From Spirochaetaceae bacterium (GTDB lineage: Bacteria; Spirochaetota; Spirochaetia; Treponematales; Breznakiellaceae), in the NCBI GenBank assembly GCA_031284645.1, contig JAITXS010000155.1, positions 1 to 5,107 on the forward strand: a stretch of 5,107 nt of DNA, in the 5' to 3' direction. A program made the translations under genes and the position numbers. This document shows, in pieces, positions 3,953 through 5,107 of this stretch. Numbering within the stretch: the stretch's first letter is position 1; each line of letters begins with the position of its first letter. The notes beneath the pieces are model-generated. The model had not been told where the DNA came from, ran no database searches, and worked only from the letters and a program-made list of their open reading frames with translations.

Positions 3953-5107
3953 CTAAAATCTCCAGCCAAACACGGCCCCCGCGCCGATAAATACCGGATA
4001 TCCGGCCCGTATATACGGCTCGATGTAAAAAGACCCGAAAGGAAAGCGGGCACCAATACTTAGATCAAGCATCACCGTTGATACCGCCGCGTCCTTCTTT
4101 TTCCTCTCCTCCGTAAAGCTTATTCCCCCTATTCCCACCTGGGCGAAAATCCCGAACTCCTCTTTTTTAAACGGCAGGTAATACCTCCCGTACAAGAGTC
4201 CCTCAAAATAATCTATGCCGCGAAAATCATTCCCGTAGCCGCCCTTTATCCCAAACGCCAAGTCCTGATTTATCTCGTAGCCGGCTATAAACCCGGCCTC
4301 CGCTCCCCAGCCCTGCCGGGTTGCCATATTCCCTTCAAGCAATATCCCTATCGAAAGTGTCCCGGGTTTTCTCTCCGGCTGTGTGAGGGCGGCAAGAGTC
4401 TTTTGGACGTTCTCCTTGCCGTTGTTCGTAACGCTCTCCCTGATTGTGTTTGTCGCCTCTGTATCATGCGTGTCATGGGGGTTCACAGCCTCGTTTTTCT
4501 CTGCCTCTTTGATGTGGTTTACCTGTTGTTTTTCATTTTCGGGGCTTGTTACCAGAACACGTTCAACGTTTTTGCTTATCGTATCTTTTGGAGGCAGAAG
4601 AGTGCCTTTGGTAATCAAGGCCTCGTTTCCCGCAGACGAGGGAGATGCACGCTGAACCGAGCTCGTGTTTCCTGCCCCGCTCACACTTTTTACATCAAGG
4701 GCCGCCTTCTCTGTGCTTATACCTGCTGTTGTTTTTAAACTTTCACGGCTTAGCTCAGGCATAAAATCCGCGTTTTTGGCGGACTCAACTTTTAGCGGTT
4801 CTGGTTCGATCTTTCCGCTTGGCGTTTCCGGCATCTCTGCCCCACTCGTGCTTATTTCCGCTTCCGGCGGCATGGCATCGATTTTGCTTGCAATCTCTTT
4901 CGGGGGAAGTGTCTTGTTTTTATCCGCCATCTCCGTGACAGCCTCGTTTGCGGGTTTGCCCGTGACGGCCTTGATTTCTTCTCTCTGAATACTTGCAGAT
5001 TGTCCCTGTGTTGTTTCGCCAATCACCGGAATTGCTACCGCCGTTCTCTCGGCCTCTGCAATCGCCGCGACAGGTATTACGCTTGAGTTTTCTCCCTGAA
5101 CGCTTTC
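3953..5107 (-). CDS. outer-membrane barrel protein with long disordered region (5' end missing)
   Basis: The frame is open to the window edge, giving 384 C-terminal residues; start and any signal peptide lie outside. The GTG at 5026-5024 is in frame but not a likely start, since coding-type sequence continues upstream of it (about 27 more codons, Ala/Val/Glu-rich). Counting from that GTG, residues 1-220 are polar, rich in Pro, Glu, Ser, Thr and Lys, with no visible fold. They include a repeated motif, LPPKEIASK (40-48) and LPPKDTISK (144-152). From about 222 to the end, alternating hydrophobic and aromatic segments (GTLSIGILLEG, AGFIAGYEI, GIFAQVGIG, FYIEPYIRAGYPV) look like the strands of a small OmpA/opacity-type beta-barrel, closing with a terminal Phe (GWRF) as barrel proteins do. 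It is probably a surface or periplasm-spanning outer-membrane protein. A named family cannot be assigned. Confidence 0.75.
   Translation of the reverse strand, partial: ESVQGENSSVIPVAAIAEAERTAVAIPVIGETTQGQSASIQREEIKAVTGKPANEAVTEMADKNKTLPPKEIASKIDAMPPEAEISTSGAEMPETPSGKIEPEPLKVESAKNADFMPELSRESLKTTAGISTEKAALDVKSVSGAGNTSSVQRASPSSAGNEALITKGTLLPPKDTISKNVERVLVTSPENEKQQVNHIKEAEKNEAVNPHDTHDTEATNTIRESVTNNGKENVQKTLAALTQPERKPGTLSIGILLEGNMATRQGWGAEAGFIAGYEINQDLAFGIKGGYGNDFRGIDYFEGLLYGRYYLPFKKEEFGIFAQVGIGGISFTEERKKKDAAVSTVMLDLSIGARFPFGSFYIEPYIRAGYPVFIGAGAVFGWRF

Noticed and set aside
4383..4988. Plus-strand open frames of 90-111 codons opposite the barrel-protein gene
   Set aside because: They are mirror frames of a real minus-strand gene with a low-complexity region. 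They have no ribosome-binding site of note and no recognisable domain.

Overview
The window carries four recognisable genes plus the first 15 codons of a fifth, all on the minus strand, so transcription runs from right to left. A lipoprotein with a group-2 bacterial Ig-like (BIG2) domain and a DUF6273-like C-terminal region, next to an outer-membrane barrel protein and balanced base composition, fits a spirochaete, most plausibly a Treponema of the termite-gut type. That is inference from family content, not a database match.

Layout from the transcriptional 5' side (right): (1) 3953-5107, the C-terminal 384 residues of a surface protein, a long polar Pro/Glu/Ser/Thr-rich region followed by a beta-barrel ending in Phe, with its 5' end outside the window; (2) 3771-3952, a 182-base spacer made almost entirely of two copies of a G/C-tract repeat; (3) 2502-3770, a lipoprotein with a BIG2 domain and a DUF6273-like C-terminus; (4) 2006-2501, a 496-base noncoding stretch with three more copies of the same repeat, a short period-10 CACAAGG-type tract, and then the promoter and structured leader of the next gene; (5) 989-2005, a uroporphyrinogen-decarboxylase-superfamily protein with a zinc-type HxC...C motif that suggests a methyltransferase-like enzyme rather than haem synthesis; (6) 191-856, deoxyribose-phosphate aldolase (deoC) with all catalytic residues; (7) 1-46, the start of an unidentified gene with a good ribosome-binding site and a perfect TATAAT -10 box.

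The two halves look functionally separate. The right half is envelope biology (barrel protein, then lipoprotein). The left half is metabolism (the UROD-like enzyme, then deoC, which splits deoxyribose 5-phosphate into acetaldehyde and glyceraldehyde 3-phosphate).

The most unusual content is the intergenic repeat family. Five copies, all in the same orientation, have a left arm of GGG tracts spaced about 7 bases apart (GGGTTTA-like, resembling a telomere repeat), an AT-rich core and a right arm of CCC tracts. Most arms satisfy the canonical four-tract G-quadruplex pattern, one arm on each DNA strand. The copies bracket the lipoprotein gene, one of them starting 1 base after its stop codon.
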